From contig OW799234.1 of assembly GCA_941918925.1 (NCBI GenBank), positions 45,600,412 through 45,664,411 of the forward strand: 64,000 nucleotides of DNA, in the 5' to 3' direction. Position 1 is the stretch's first letter. The number at the start of each line of letters is the position of its first letter. The notes beneath the pieces are model-generated. The model was not told where the DNA came from. It worked only from the letters and a program-made list of their open reading frames with translations, and did not search any database. This stretch comes from Phyto melanocephala. Lineage: Eukaryota; Arthropoda; Insecta; Diptera; Rhinophoridae. Of this stretch, positions 1-11,193 are shown piece after piece. The position numbers were made by a program, and so were the translations under genes.

Positions 1-99
1 ATTTAAGCAGTTTTTGGGGAGAAATATTGTTTTTGCTCACGAAGTATATATTTGAAGTTTCATGACTCTACGTTGATGCTGGTGGACACAACTTCATTT

Positions 100-303
100 T
101 ATTCGATGTTGGAAGGACACGGTTTTTGCAACCCACTCTTGCATTACGAGCTATAACTTTCTTCCTAATATTCCGATTCAGCCCATTTTCAATTTTAAAC
201 AAACCTTGTGTATAGAACATATTCGGTGGGACCCCTCTATCGTGCTTTCAACAGACGGACAGACGGATGGAAATTGCTAGATCGTCATCAAAAATAACCC
301 CGT

Positions 304-354
<51 letters not shown>

Positions 355-375
355 GTTTGGTGGCGGGTATAAACA
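100..375 (+). repeat. Hairpin-ended dispersed repeat, GGTGGCGGGTATA subtype, 3' part
   Basis: The stretch carries the landmarks of the family found throughout the window: a 'ttcaacagacggacagacgg' block, a following AT-rich block and a terminal GGTGGCGGGTATAAA. It shares 'cctctatcgtgctttcaaca' and the same end with 1490-1674, so these two form a subtype distinct from the GGTGAAGGGTATAAAA copies. An AT dinucleotide run interrupts it near the 3' end. No coding capacity is visible. Confidence 0.6.
304..354. repeat. AT dinucleotide microsatellite
   Basis: Nearly pure (TA)n with two interrupting G/C bases, inside the repeat copy above. Confidence 0.9.
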
Positions 376-544
376 CTAAAATACTCTGGTGCTCATGGTC
401 GGATCATCCCGGGCAAGTTCAACTAATCAGCTGATCGTTTTTTGCTCCCTATGTTTACTACTCGAAGTTGTCCAAATTTGTTTACCTTTTTAGGGTGACA
501 TTTATGTTTTTCAATTTTTCAATCTTATGATTGATAATTTTTCA

Positions 545-780
545 ACTTATGAATATATTTCCGAGCCGGACATGCTGGTAAAAGGCGTTTCTGTACCCAA
601 GGACTGAGCCACACCAACAGCTATAGCAGCCATTACTTGGCTCACAGGCCAAGAAAATACAACGATTAGCTATTTTGCCTTCACGCACCATTTGTACAAC
701 ACCAACAGCGAAACGAGCATCTTTCTGGCCCAACATACCTTGTGAAACAGCACGCTTCTTCAAGACATCGTCTAGACTTC
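545..780 (-). pseudogene. rept: Reptin (RuvB-like 2) pseudogene fragment
   Basis: On the minus strand the translation begins SLDDVLKKRAVSQGMLGQKD and continues through VGVVQMVREGKIANRCIFLA. This is the stretch just before the Walker A loop of Reptin, the AAA+ ATPase of the INO80, SWR1/Tip60 and R2TP complexes. The P-loop is broken: CEPSNG is followed by a frame change, after which the next frame reads AIAVGVAQSLGTETPFTSMS and GSEIYS, again Reptin. The break fits a deletion of about 5 nt removing the GKT of the loop. Similarity stops at about 545 and 780, so only about 75 codons of a roughly 480-residue protein remain. No intron is seen inside. It may be a retrocopy fragment or a captured exon. 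Family assignment is from remembered motifs. Confidence 0.82.
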
Positions 781-790
781 TATTTTATCT

Positions 791-1489
791 TTATCAGCCA
801 TATTATTAGCAAATATTTACTATTAACACAATTTATTTTTGTTGTCTTGAAAAAATTGTTAAACAAAATCAAAACACAAAATTTAATAGGCGTTGGGCAT
901 ATTCATACAGGTATATGCAACGACGAATTTGCTGTGCTGCTCTCTGTCAAATACCTCATACAAAATAATTTTTTATACATAGAGTTTGACAGTAACGTTT
1001 CCCATCAGATGGACTGATAATTTCACCTGGATGAATTTTTTGGTATTTTAGTCAGCTGTTTTTGACTACCTTAGAGTAATTTTACACTAACAAAATGCCC
1101 GTATATTTTTTTTGCTTTTTGTTTTTGTAGAGTTGCACAGACCTTATTTAATAGACCTTGATCCCGGGTATACAATTGGGTGTAGAGTCTCCTCTATCTA
1201 CTAAATGGTGCTAATTTCTTTTTGTTATCTTATGTTTTGTAGAAGTAATGCTCTATTAAAAATGGGAATTTAGGAAAATTTTGACCTAAGTAAAAAAAAT
1301 TATCTCTAAACATTATAAACAATTTATTTTCATGTACTAATGTCTAACAAATTTTAAAATTATACAAAACTTATTTTGTTTGAAAATCTTTTAAAAGCAA
1401 AAAGTTATAGAAGTTTAAAAAATTAAAAATCTTACTAATAAATTTCCCGTTTTAGCAAAATGCTGAGAATGTTCATTTTGAATCCCTCT
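791..1489. other. Unassigned AT-rich stretch
   Basis: No supportable gene or element. The open frame at 742-1017 has no family motifs and overlaps the Reptin relic on the other strand. Confidence 0.6.
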
Positions 1490-1674
1490 AGCTTTTTCGG
1501 TGCGACCTCTATCGTGCTTTCAACAGACGGACGGACATAGCTAGATCGTCATAAAATGAAACCCTGATTCAGAATATATATACTTTATGGGGTCTAAAAT
1601 GATATTTCGATGTGTTACAAACGGAATGATAAAATGAATATACCCCCACCATTTTTTTGGTGGCGGGTATAAAA
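1490..1674 (+). repeat. Hairpin-ended dispersed repeat, GGTGGCGGGTATA subtype, 3' part
   Basis: Contains 'cctctatcgtgctttcaaca', the acggacggaca block, 'atatatactttatggggtc', an 'aaacggaatgataaa' block and a terminal hairpin: TATACCC, CCACC, T-rich loop, GGTGG, CGGGTATA. The block order is that of the 44.7, 58 and 61 kb copies, but the hairpin stem has a different sequence. Confidence 0.7.
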
Positions 1675-1772
1675 ACCTCAGTTGAAGGCTGTAGCGACCT
1701 TTGTCCAGGGGCTAGTCTTGAAGTAATACGGGCTTCTGAGCTTCCACTGAGGCCAATAGTGACATATAGTCA

Positions 1773-1960
1773 GTGTTAGCCAACCAGAATGAGGATCTCA
1801 AAACAGACCAATGGAAGCTGGTGACTTCGCTGGTCTGTAAGGAGAATGCTGGAAGGGATATTAGATTCGCAGTGGATAGAGAATCCCTTGGTAAATTGGA
1901 AGCGGCAACGGTTATCAGATTCGGTCTTGGAACTGTACGGTTTAGGTTCCCTAGATCTGA
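1773..1960 (+). pseudogene. LINE ORF1 C-terminal fragment
   Basis: Reads NQNEDLKTDQWKLVTSLVCK, then AVDRESLGKLEA and a GLGTVRFRF strand. The pattern (conserved Trp, a D-x-x-S-x-x-x-L helix, then G-x-G-x-V-x-F) matches the C-terminal domain of ORF1 in I/LOA-type elements. The adjoining endonuclease start is in another frame, as expected for ORF1/ORF2 overlap or for decay. The antisense frame over the same bases is a shadow. Confidence 0.65.
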
Positions 1961-2008
1961 CAAATCCACCTATAACAGATAACTCACCTTGCCAAATTCC
2001 AAGAGGAT

Positions 2009-2834
2009 GTGGCCCTAATCCAAGAGCCTTGGATAAACAAAAATAAGGTGGTTCGCGGATTAGGGATAAAGGACTACATGCTGTTCGTCACGTCGACGGA
2101 TGATAAGGTTAGAACATACATACTTGCTAAGAAAAATTTGAACTTTGTTTTAATTTCCTCTTTTAGCTCAGGTGACATAACTGTCGTTGGGAGAGAGCCC
2201 AAAGGTCAACCAGCTTTGACACTGGTCTCAGTATACTATATATCTTATGAGACTACAGATCCACCAGGCATGGACGTTTGAAGGCTAGTCGAGTACGCGA
2301 GGAGAAGGAAGTTTGGTTTGGGTGTCTTTTAGGGAGACTACTATGTATGGTATAGGGGATATATCAATGGGGGAGTGTAAAACCTCTGATATAGATTCGG
2401 TGGTGGGGAGACTAACTGACACTCTTATGGGGAGTTACAGGGCGGAATGTCCATTAGTCTTTCCAGGGAAAAGAGAACAGCCGAAATGGTGGACCAGAGA
2501 ACTGGGTGTTCAAAGGTCTATGGTTAGAAAGAAATTTAATAGGGCGAAAGCCAGTAGGAAGGCCGACGATTGGGAGAGCTATAAAGTATGTTTCAATAGG
2601 TATAAAGGGGAACTTAAAAGGGCATCGTGGACGAGGTTTTGCGAGTCCACAGAGTCTGTAAATGAGCTATCAAGGTTCAGGAAAATATTATCCAAAGACC
2701 CTATGGTACCTGGTTATATTCAGAGAACGGATGGCTCGTGGACAGAGCCTTGGTCGGAGACCCTGGATCTACTTATGGAGACACACTTTCCCGGCTGTGT
2801 GAATGACAGAGGTCGACCAGGGATCGATCGATAG
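2009..2834 (+). pseudogene. LINE ORF2 fragment (endonuclease start plus RT linker)
   Basis: The first block reads ALIQEPWINKNKVVRGLG and then FSSGDITVV, the opening strands of APE-type LINE endonucleases, including the E in QEPW that contributes to metal binding. After a deletion near 2281-2340 the frame resumes with KWWTRELGVQRSMVRKKFNR and continues through YKGELKRASWTRFCESTES, RKILSKDP and ETHFPGC. That is the conserved basic linker ahead of the reverse transcriptase in R1/LOA/Jockey elements. Catalytic His and Asp residues of the endonuclease and the YADD box are absent, so the fragment cannot be active. Confidence 0.8.
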
Positions 2835-2888
2835 GGAACGGGAGATAGTTGAGAAGATGATAACGACGGATAAAGTAGCATGGGCGGA

Positions 2889-3430
2889 CCCATATACACA
2901 TGTATATTGCCCGCCATTTTGTAGTAGCGGCCAACATGAATTTTAATTTTTGTATAGTGCTTATATTGTGCTAGTCCAGTCCTTTTAGACGATTCCAAGA
3001 TTGACTCTCTTGGTTGTCTAAAAGCTGAAAAAATTGATTTTCGTTTGTAAATTTTTGGAATATACATTTAAAAAAAAATATTTTACCTATAACCTTACCG
3101 ATTAGACTAAGATTTATCCAAAAATTTTCACAAATATCTCTAGAGGCATATTATATCTACAAATAGTAGCAAAGGTATAAATTATTATATGGCTGAAAAT
3201 TTTAATTTTGGTGGTAAAAAACAGAGGCAGTCGTGTTTTTTTGCTCATATCTCAGAAAGTTATGGGGCGATTATGCTGAACCAACACACGGACAGAAGGT
3301 CAGGGCTTAATCGACTCCTCTATTTATAAGCTCTTAGAAAATATATACTTTATGGGGTCGGAAATGAAAATTGTAAAAATTAAAAACGGAATGACAAAGC
3401 TTGTGCACCACTGGTGAAGGGTATAAAAAG
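2889..3430 (+). repeat. Hairpin-ended dispersed repeat, 5'-truncated
   Basis: Closely parallels 18470-19096: both have 'gccattttgtagt', a 'gcggccaacatgaatttta' block, 'cagaaagttatggggcgatt', the acacggacaga block, 'aatatatactttatggggtc' and 'aacggaatgacaaag', and finish near ggtgaagggtataaaa. The 5' half of the family is missing. It abuts the LINE relic. Confidence 0.85.
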
Positions 3431-6400
3431 AAATCAAAAGCAAAGCGAAAATATGTGAGTGCATTGATATTTGAAACAAAACTTGAAGTAAAAGATTTGA
3501 ATTCTGACCCCAAGTAAATTAGAAGAGTTAAAAGTGGTAAAAGCACCACGACTGATATATGTATGTATATATTTTTTTCCCCCTATAAACGTTCTCTAGA
3601 CTTATAAAATGGTAATATATAAATAATTAGCTTTACCTCGTGAATTTTCGGAACATTTTTGGGGCACACTTAACAAGGTACACGCATAGGCGAAATCTAC
3701 TAAATTTGCTGTCTCAATAATAAAAACATCAAATGTAAAAATTTACTAAACGTGACATTGACAAGATGGTGAATTGGAAAAATAAAATTTGTTGTGATAT
3801 GCTTTAGTTTTGCCTGATATTATGCAAGCGAACACGAATTTGACTGTGAATATTACCCTTAGAGAGCATTTATTACAATAGGGAAAATTGTTGCGGGAGC
3901 GTGCCCATGCCTTAGGCGAACCGGGGTGAAGGGGAATTTTTGTTTCGTGGGGGTACTCTAGGTACTGTCAGGAGGCGGAGATTACGCTGCCTCAATCTCT
4001 TATGATGAATTTTGGGGATGGGCCTCTGTGGAATTGGAGGAACCACTCTCCGGCCACAGTCCCAGTTATTGTTAGGGTGTTTCTGTGTAGGCTGCTAAGC
4101 AATTACTGGGTTACGTTTTTTATTTGTGCAGACTGGCGAGTGAGGGAATTGTCAATTTTTTTTTATTAAATGGACCACGTTTTGGTACAAGCAGGCTATC
4201 CTGCTGCAGTGGAACCATTTCTGTTGATGACAATTGGCGGCTGAGCAAAACCGCAAACTTGCAATGCTCATTTTTTTGTTTGTGTGGTTAGGCTGAAAGA
4301 AAAATGGAAAAATAGTTAATTAGTGTAAAATATTAGGAAAGTAACAATACTTTACCCTTTACCAGGTCCTCATGGACATCGTTCAGTGAAATTCTGAAAA
4401 TATAGGATGGGATATTAAATTATTAGGAAAGATTAAATGAAATATAACAAAATTTATACCTTACTTACCTCGCGTGTGCTGTGTTTTTCTTATAGGTAGA
4501 GTTGTCCATGTAGTTGTGTGTGCCATTTTTATTGTACATAGTTGATTTTAATGAATGACGTTTAACAATATAAGTTGGCAACGTATGTAATTTGCGTAAA
4601 GTGCAGGGTTGTGTGTTTTTTTTTATGTTTTTTTTTTTACGTTATTTTCAATAATTTATTTTTTGTGAATGAAACGGTTTTGTTGTTAATTTGCATGAAA
4701 GCCTGGTATTATGGGGGGATATTACTTAATAGTTTAATGATGATATATCGTGATAGGAGAGGAGCAACGGGGTGGAACAATTATATGGAATTTGTTTTAA
4801 GGATTTTGTTGGTTTGTGCGGTAAATAGGGAAGAAAAATGAAGCGGTAATTTTTTTTTGAATAAGTATGAAAAAATTATGTAATATGGAGGAATTTATAT
4901 ACACTTATATATACCTAGAAAGTTCTGGAAAAAAATTCCGTAATACTTATGGGAAATGAAAGAAGTTATAAAAGGGGTTATAGCGTGAAAAAGGGAGTTG
5001 ATTTTGAGTTTTGAAGTTAGTAAGACCAGAGGTACTGCGGTTGGTTTGAGATTGTATTGTGAATATAAAATTTTTTCTTGTGTAAGCAAATAAATGGCTG
5101 GAAAAAAAAAAGGATATAAAAGAAAACTTTAAAACTGTGGTGGAAGATAATTAAAATTAAATTGCACTTAGAAAAAAACTATGATTGCTAGAATATGAAA
5201 AAAATATAACTTTTAAACTAAATTAAAGTGAAGCAAAAACTTAAATAGACATTGAGAAGAGTAAAAACGTAAATGTGCAAAAGATAAATATTTAAGCTGT
5301 ATTCGAAAACCAATTACTAAGAAGAGGAAAAGGCCATAGTTTAAATGTGAACTGTCTGTTTTTATTAGAAATAAAACTAGAAACTTAAACGAAAAGAACA
5401 TTGAACTAAAATTTATATATTGGCTTGTAATACACCAACAACAAAAATAATATAAGAAATAAGTAAGTCGTTTAAATAAAATTGAAGCTGTGCCCAGTGT
5501 GAAGTCTACAAGTCCAGTGGTGCTGTCTCGAGAATATTGTCCAGAGAATGAATAACATAATAGGCGCCTGTAGGAGATGCGAAGAGAAAAAGAAGTAACT
5601 AAAATGTTGATAAAATGTATTTATTAGACATATTTTTTTTTTCGTGTGTTATATATATATAGAGAATTATTATTTTTGAAAATTGAAGATTTATTTTTAT
5701 TTACGTATTTTTTTTTTTGTTCGTTATATATACTTATAAAGAATTATTATTTTTGAAAAAGTGAAGGTTTATTTTTATGTTTTAATTAAAGTAGTGGATA
5801 AGGTAAATTTGTGCTATAGTGAGAAAATGTGTGTTTTTGTGAGTGTGTCAATGGAAAGTATGTGTTTAAATTAAAATTTATAGATTTTAACTCAAATTTC
5901 AGTTTTGGCTTTGTACAAAAATAAGGGTTTAATAACTCAAATTGTTCGCGAATAAAATAAGATATTATAGGATAAATTTATCCATACTAGTGAATTTGGT
6001 AGATGCTATTAGGGAGCTCCTTCATGCAGGAAACAAAGAATATATAATTTAGAATACGAGATAAAAGATTAAGAACGTATATGCAGAAATGAATATTGTT
6101 TTTTTTTTGAGTTATTAACACATAGAGAAAAGAGAATAAAATTTTATTGTTAAACTATTATTGTGAGGTATAGGATAGGAAAACCAGGTTAAATTAATTA
6201 AATAAGAGAATTTGAATTTTTGATAAGTGTGTGTTGTTTAAAAAGAAGAAAAAATTATTTATATATTAATGTAGTAGTAGTTCATAAGAGATTTTTAATA
6301 AAAAAAATGTATTTATATAATTCATGAAGAGAAAGAAAATATAATGTCGGTTTAATTTGTTGAATATTTGGCAATGTAGGACTGGTAAGTAAATAATTCG

Positions 6401-6844
6401 TGTCATGCGGATATAGGGTCGTAGCAAAAGAATCATGTAGGGAGATATACTACGACAAGGTAGGGTGGGCTGAATGAAGACCAACACCTGTCTTCCGGTT
6501 TCAATGTGAGGTATTGCGTTAGCGTTGTGTTAGTAGTTTGTTTACCTTTTTTTTTTTTATGTTGCTGGTGCGACCTGACATCAGGGTTGGAACCGCCTGA
6601 GACCTTAAGGCTAGCTGGAAAAGTCGTCAGGAGATCGACCGTAACAAAATCGTTGATTTGAATAAATACGTGAGCAATTGCAAAAAGACTATTAATAGAT
6701 TTGTGCGTATAATACGGCATCTTTATAAATGATTGTTCTCAGAAAATAAATCTGGCATCATTTATAAGCGCCAAATTTTGGTTATTAAAATTCTGTGGTT
6801 AATATGGATACAAATTTTTAGTTTAAAAATAAAAAAAACAAACA
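3431..6844 (+). other. Unassigned region with strong G-over-C skew
   Basis: No gene or classified element recognised. 3890-4270 is unusually G/C-rich for this window (for example 'ggcgaaccggggtgaagggg') but gives no long frame. From about 4560 to 6480 the plus strand is strikingly poor in C: several 60-base lines hold 2-5 C against 14-21 G. A short GC-richer block at 6560-6650 includes 'gcgacctgacatcagggttg'. The skew and the bounded GC-rich blocks would suit an old retroelement, but no LTR pair, reverse transcriptase motif or target duplication was found. The last 60-100 bases presumably hold the torsin gene's 5' UTR. Confidence 0.5.
5631..5778 (+). repeat. Tandem duplication, two units of about 75 bp
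   Basis: Two successive units share a T run, a ttatatata block, 'gaattattatttttgaaaa' and 'tttatttttat'. They are diverged, with several substitutions and small indels. Confidence 0.75.
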
Positions 6845-9423
6845 ATGGAAATTGACAATCCAGTTGTTAAAAAAGAAACAATGGAAAGTAATATAGACGA
6901 CTCGGTCAAAATTGGTGGGCTTAACAATATTAAAGAGGTAACAAAATAAAATCTGAAGTCAATATACTTAAAAAAATTGGAAAATTATGTGTATTAAATG
7001 TCAAAATTACGGAAAACAAATCAATAGTTGAAAGAAAGGATAAAATGTAGTGTTTAAAATATACTTAACATTTTTGCTTACTAAAAGTCAGATCAAAATG
7101 CATTCAGGTTTCGCAAGCAATCATTTCAATTTATTTTATGCCAAAGAGCACATATTAAAAAATTTATATTTATGTATATACCTAGCAAAAAAAAATTGGA
7201 AGTAGTGCAAAGCGAATTACATTTACAGGACTTCTAAATCAATTGTGTAAAAGCATTAATTCTAAATGACTTCTAAACTGCAAAATAAATTGTCATAAAT
7301 GATGTGCTTAAAAATTAATGCAACATCATGCAAAATATCTTAAAGAATTCATGTAAACAAACAAATTTAACACATGAAATATCCGATAATTGTCACCAAA
7401 TATGCGTGAGTTCCATGCACTTATTAGAATGGAGTGCAGTTCATTAAAATATTCATGTAAACATATGATCTCCAATGACACGCTAATGTTAAAGTCATTA
7501 GTGTTTTCACCTAAATTTGATCACTTCGTCACCAGTTGAACCCCTGCAAAATCACTTTTTTCTCATAGATTTTTTTGCTGGGTATATTCAGAAATCTACT
7601 TAGAAGTCTCCGAATGAAACCACATTGCTCATATACATATGTATGTTTAGAAATGTAGTGAAAATACATATATCGATTGTCACAGGTAGAGGCCCTAACA
7701 AATACTCCTTGATACAAAAATCTACCGCAATAGTATCAAAAATAATTGTTTTACAAGCAATTTTACAATATAAATTGTATTTTAGTACTGTTTCTATTAC
7801 GTTTTTACATTACACTGTTTATACCTGTGACTATTGATATATATAAATGAAAACTTTGGTAGTCTATAACTCGAAAACTAAGCGTTTCCTCGAAAGAGAT
7901 CTGCTCTAAACACATGTCGTCAGCGGCTTGCCAAAAAATCATCGGTGATGGCTTAAATTCGCCTTAAACTCGAGTTAAGTTTTGAAAAATTAGCAATAAT
8001 AACTATTTCAGCTAAATCCAGTAAGAGTGCTATATTCAACCGTGCCGAATCTGACGATATCTTTTATAGTATGCTAGATAGTTGGCCTAGATTTTGAAGA
8101 ATACAAAGCCATAATGACTGTATTTGAACCATATACCCGCAATTTTTTTTAGGATGCAATCTTTGATTTATCTTTTTCATAGTTTACTATAGTCCTATGA
8201 GTTCCCTGGATTAGTTTACGAAATTAACAGTTTTAGTCATTTTTCAAATGTGTGCTGTGAATAATAACAAATTTAAAATTTACTTATTCTAATCTCAAAT
8301 GGTATTTAACATGTTCTGAATTTGTCTAAGAGATCATCTATAAACCTATTAGCATTAAATTAGCCAATAGCAGAGTCCATTACCGAAATTTTAAAATTAA
8401 AAAAAAACTTTAAAATTTGTGTTGTAAAAAAACATTAAAATAATAAAATACAAACTCTTTCTTTGAATATTGCAGAAGCCTAAAACGCATAAACGTAAAA
8501 AACTACGACGATTAGTGCGTACTAGCGACTTAGAAAAATGCAAAAATAATTCATCCAGTAAATATAAAATTATGTTAATTATCACATTTTTAATAACACT
8601 CACTGCTGCGCTTCTTATGGGCTATAATCTTACACGAAATAATTTTAACACACAACAAATGCTCAAGGAATTTCTAAGAACCTATCGTAATCAATACTTT
8701 GAAATACTGCATGGTAACAGTAATTACTGTGATCAAAAACAGCAGCTTGACACTGTATCGTTATTTGTACGTATAAAACAAAGCCAAATTCTGAATCAAG
8801 ACCAGGCAATGCAACAGATTGAGTTGACCCTTAGAAATGAGAGCGGTCTGAACGCTATTGCACTGGTGGGGCCAACAGGTGTAGGGAAATCTCTATTTAT
8901 GAGATCCTTACAACAAAACTTCCCCTGGCAAGAGAACGTGCATTCGTACGCTTGGAATACATATGTTAAAGATGAAGCTAAAAAAATCCAATTAATTAGA
9001 ATTATCATTGAAAATCTCTCCGACTGTGGGCAAAATCTGTTGGTCATAGAAAATTTGCAAGCCTGTGATCTTGGTGCTGTCGCTATAATCAATAGGTTGT
9101 TAATTGAAGCGAATAAAAACCAACATAGGCGTGTTATATTATTTTATGTATTTAATTTAAATACAATGTTAACTCTTGAAGCATATGAGACTCAAAATAA
9201 TTTATTACAATCTTTAGATAACTGTACTGTGATAAATTTTAAATCTTTCAAACAGTCAGAATTAAGAGACTGTATACAACGTGAAGCGGAATTGGAGAAT
9301 GTGACATTAACCGAAACAAATTATGACGAAATTGTTAAAACAATTGATCCATTCATATCGGGATGTAAAAATGTTAATGCCAAAGTCTTAATGTATGGCA
9401 CAATTAAAGCTAAAATTATATAA
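6845..9423 (+). CDS. Torsin-4A-like membrane-anchored AAA+ protein, two exons
   Basis: Exon 1 is 6845-6937 (MEIDNPVVKK... to KE) with donor gag|gtaaca; exon 2 is 8476-9423 with acceptor ttgcag|aag. Both junctions are phase 0, giving 346 residues. The start has the fly-like context aacaATGg. A lysine/arginine-rich cytoplasmic segment (residues 32-50) precedes one membrane helix at about 63-83. An AAA+ domain follows with Walker A GPTGVGKS (163-170) and a C-terminal GCK (327-329), the torsin sensor-2 hallmark. Torsins are ATPases of the ER and nuclear-envelope lumen. The layout (basic N-terminus, helix, GPxGVGKS) resembles torsin-4A more than torsin-1. The Walker B position reads LLVIEN (219-224) where active relatives have an acidic pair, so hydrolysis may be impaired. 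An N-glycosylation site NES lies at 152. Family call is firm; subtype is inferred. Confidence 0.85.
7181..7582 (+). mobile_element. Possible MITE in the torsin intron
   Basis: Left end cctagcaaaaaaa and right end ttttttgctggg are near inverted repeats (CCNAGCAAAAAA). TATA lies outside each end and could be a 4-bp target duplication, though this is weak in AT-rich DNA. The interior has no coding capacity. Confidence 0.4.
8017..8056 (+). repeat. 5'-end fragment of the hairpin-ended repeat
   Basis: Reads 'agtaagagtgctatattc' followed by 'aaccgtgccgaatct', matching the first 36 bases of the copies at 57946 and 60066. The hairpin is damaged (attcaacc in place of attcggcc) and the rest of the element is absent. 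Located in the torsin intron. Confidence 0.65.
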
Positions 9424-9583
9424 GTTAAATTGTTATTTAAAACGACTGATATTGTAATTATTAGGAATTATTTAGTTAAACTTTTTATACTTATATGCAT
9501 GTATGTACATATTTATTTAAATGAGCTTAAAAAAGACAAAAAGCGAAGAAAACATTATATTGCTTTATTAAAAAAAAACAAAA

Positions 9584-9589
9584 AATAAA
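9584..9589 (+). promoter_or_regulatory. Probable polyadenylation signal of the torsin-like gene
   Basis: AATAAA about 160 bases after the stop codon, followed within 40 bases by a T/GT-rich stretch (ttcttgttttcc, gttttgttttattttg), as expected of a downstream element. Confidence 0.6.
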
Positions 9590-9750
9590 TTTCTTGTTTT
9601 CCAAAGTTTTGTTTTATTTTGAATGTGTTTTTATAAATGTTGGTTGATAAGTATGCACTAACAGCTATATGCTTTCATGATATCAAGTGATTATATATTT
9701 TATATTTAATAGAAAGAAAAAAAAATATATTGTTTACTTACATAACTTAA

Positions 9751-10765
9751 TGAAGACGTGCATAGAATATATCATTGGGCTTCCGCAAATGGCTTAAGCA
9801 TAAATCCACATAAGTCAAAATGTATTATCGTTAAGCGAAGATCAACAACAATTGGAACTTTGCCTCAAATTCTTCTCAATAATCAGCCAATTAATATTGT
9901 CAGTTCAACTAAAAATCTTGGTATAATCTTTAACAGTAATTTAAATTGGAAGGATCATATTATATATGCTTGCGTTCGCACGTATTCAATTCTACGAACT
10001 CTTTGGAAATCACAACACTACACCTATTAAAATAAGAATGCTTCTTGCCAAATCGTATCTTATACCAACTTTACTTTATGGTTGCGAACTATTTGCTATC
10101 AGCGACGCAATTAGCAACTTAAAACTGAAAGTACTATATAATAACATCGCACAGTATGTATTCGGCTTAAGAGGCCGTAATAGTGTATCCTGGTTTTCAC
10201 GACATTGTATGGAATTAATTTTGAAAACCTATTAAAAACAAAAGTTTTAATAATGATACACAAAATTATATATAAACGACAGCCTGATCACCTTTATAAA
10301 AGGCTTACTTTTTCAAGATCGAACAGAGGCAGAAGACTTACTACCTTTCATTATGCTACTCTGACATCTGAATGGAAATTCTTTATTCATGCCATCCGTC
10401 TTTGGAACACTTTACCTTATAGCGCACAAACACTTAGCAATGAAGTGAATTTTAAAAAAGCCGTCCTACATTTTTATTCAAATTGATCTCTATTAATAAT
10501 CTTTTTATTTATACACAAATTAAATTTACTTCTTTTTTTTTTCTTCATTTTCAACTTCTTTTTTAATAACTTATTAATTTATAATTTTTCAAATTTTGTT
10601 ACTCTTAGTTATTCTTTTAATTGTTATTTTATTTTCTTTTTATTATTATATTTATTTGCCATTTGTTATATTGTAAATACTAATTTCTGTGCTGTAATAT
10701 AAGACTTCAAGTCTTGTGCATAGATTTACATATTAAATAAAATAAAATAAAAAATAAATAAATAA
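9751..10765 (+). mobile_element. Jockey/CR1-type LINE, 5'-truncated 3' end
   Basis: Only the region after the reverse transcriptase palm survives. The first frame (about 9751-10020) reads HWASANGLSINPHKSKCIIV and later NLGIIFNSNLNWKDHI, the thumb region of Jockey/CR1 proteins. After a frameshift near 10020 it reads AKSYLIPTLLYGCELF; after a second near 10210 it continues through MIHKIIYKRQPDHLYKRLTF to RLWNTLPYSAQTL, with a stop at 10484-10486. A 3' UTR of about 240 bases ends in a taaaataaaa-type A-rich tail at 10735-10765. Two frameshifts make it dead. Confidence 0.85.
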
Positions 10766-11110
10766 TGTCCTTGCGAAATTCGCAATTGTAATTGACATGT
10801 TTGTTGTCACTGACTTTTTCTGTCTGTGAGAAGCTTTTGATTATATAAAGATAAAAATAAAGTAAATAATCTAAACACGTTGATCTAGTTTGTTCCTTCC
10901 ATAGCAATTAGCAATGCTTGCTGTGAAAGGACTTAGCATTTTAAATAACCTTTATCTCACAAGAAATGAATATAATGTTCTTTTACCTTATGAAGGCTGA
11001 AATTTTGATAACAGTAAATTTTTAAAAATATTTACTTAAGACTAAAAAAAAGTAACTATATTCTGTAAACCAAAATAAAAATATATGTATGTATGTCGCA
11101 ACGAAAATAG
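10766..11110. other. Unassigned AT-rich stretch
   Basis: Nothing recognisable between the two LINE copies. Confidence 0.6.
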
Positions 11111-11193
11111 ATAATTATTTATTTATTTAGGCCTATGGATTCAAGATCCTTACAGACTTTTAGACAGTACAAATAGTTACATACTTTCAGTTA

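Larger units (their letters stand above)
1690..2885 (+). mobile_element. LOA/R1-type non-LTR retrotransposon, truncated and internally deleted
   Basis: Relic of an APE-type LINE. In order it holds the C-terminal part of ORF1 (about 1773-1960), the start of an apurinic-type endonuclease domain (about 2009-2281), and the linker between endonuclease and reverse transcriptase (2313-2834). Most of the endonuclease is missing between 2281 and 2340, and nothing of the reverse transcriptase palm or tail remains. A hairpin-ended repeat begins at about 2889, so the 3' part may have been lost with that event. The segment is visibly richer in G and C than its surroundings. The clade call (LOA rather than R1 or Jockey) rests on the ORF1 tail type and the linker, and is moderate. 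Confidence 0.8.

Noticed and set aside
1712..1969. Minus-strand 85-residue frame
   Set aside because: Antisense shadow of the LINE ORF1 fragment.
3890..4300. GC-rich block considered as an LTR or rRNA/tRNA gene
   Set aside because: No cloverleaf, no paired terminal repeats and no rRNA motif could be found.
8470..8475. TTG-CAG as the start of the torsin-like protein
   Set aside because: There is no ATG here; the bases are the 3' splice site, and an in-phase exon with ATG lies at 6845-6937.
8796..9092. Minus-strand 98-residue frame
   Set aside because: Shadow of the torsin-like exon 2.
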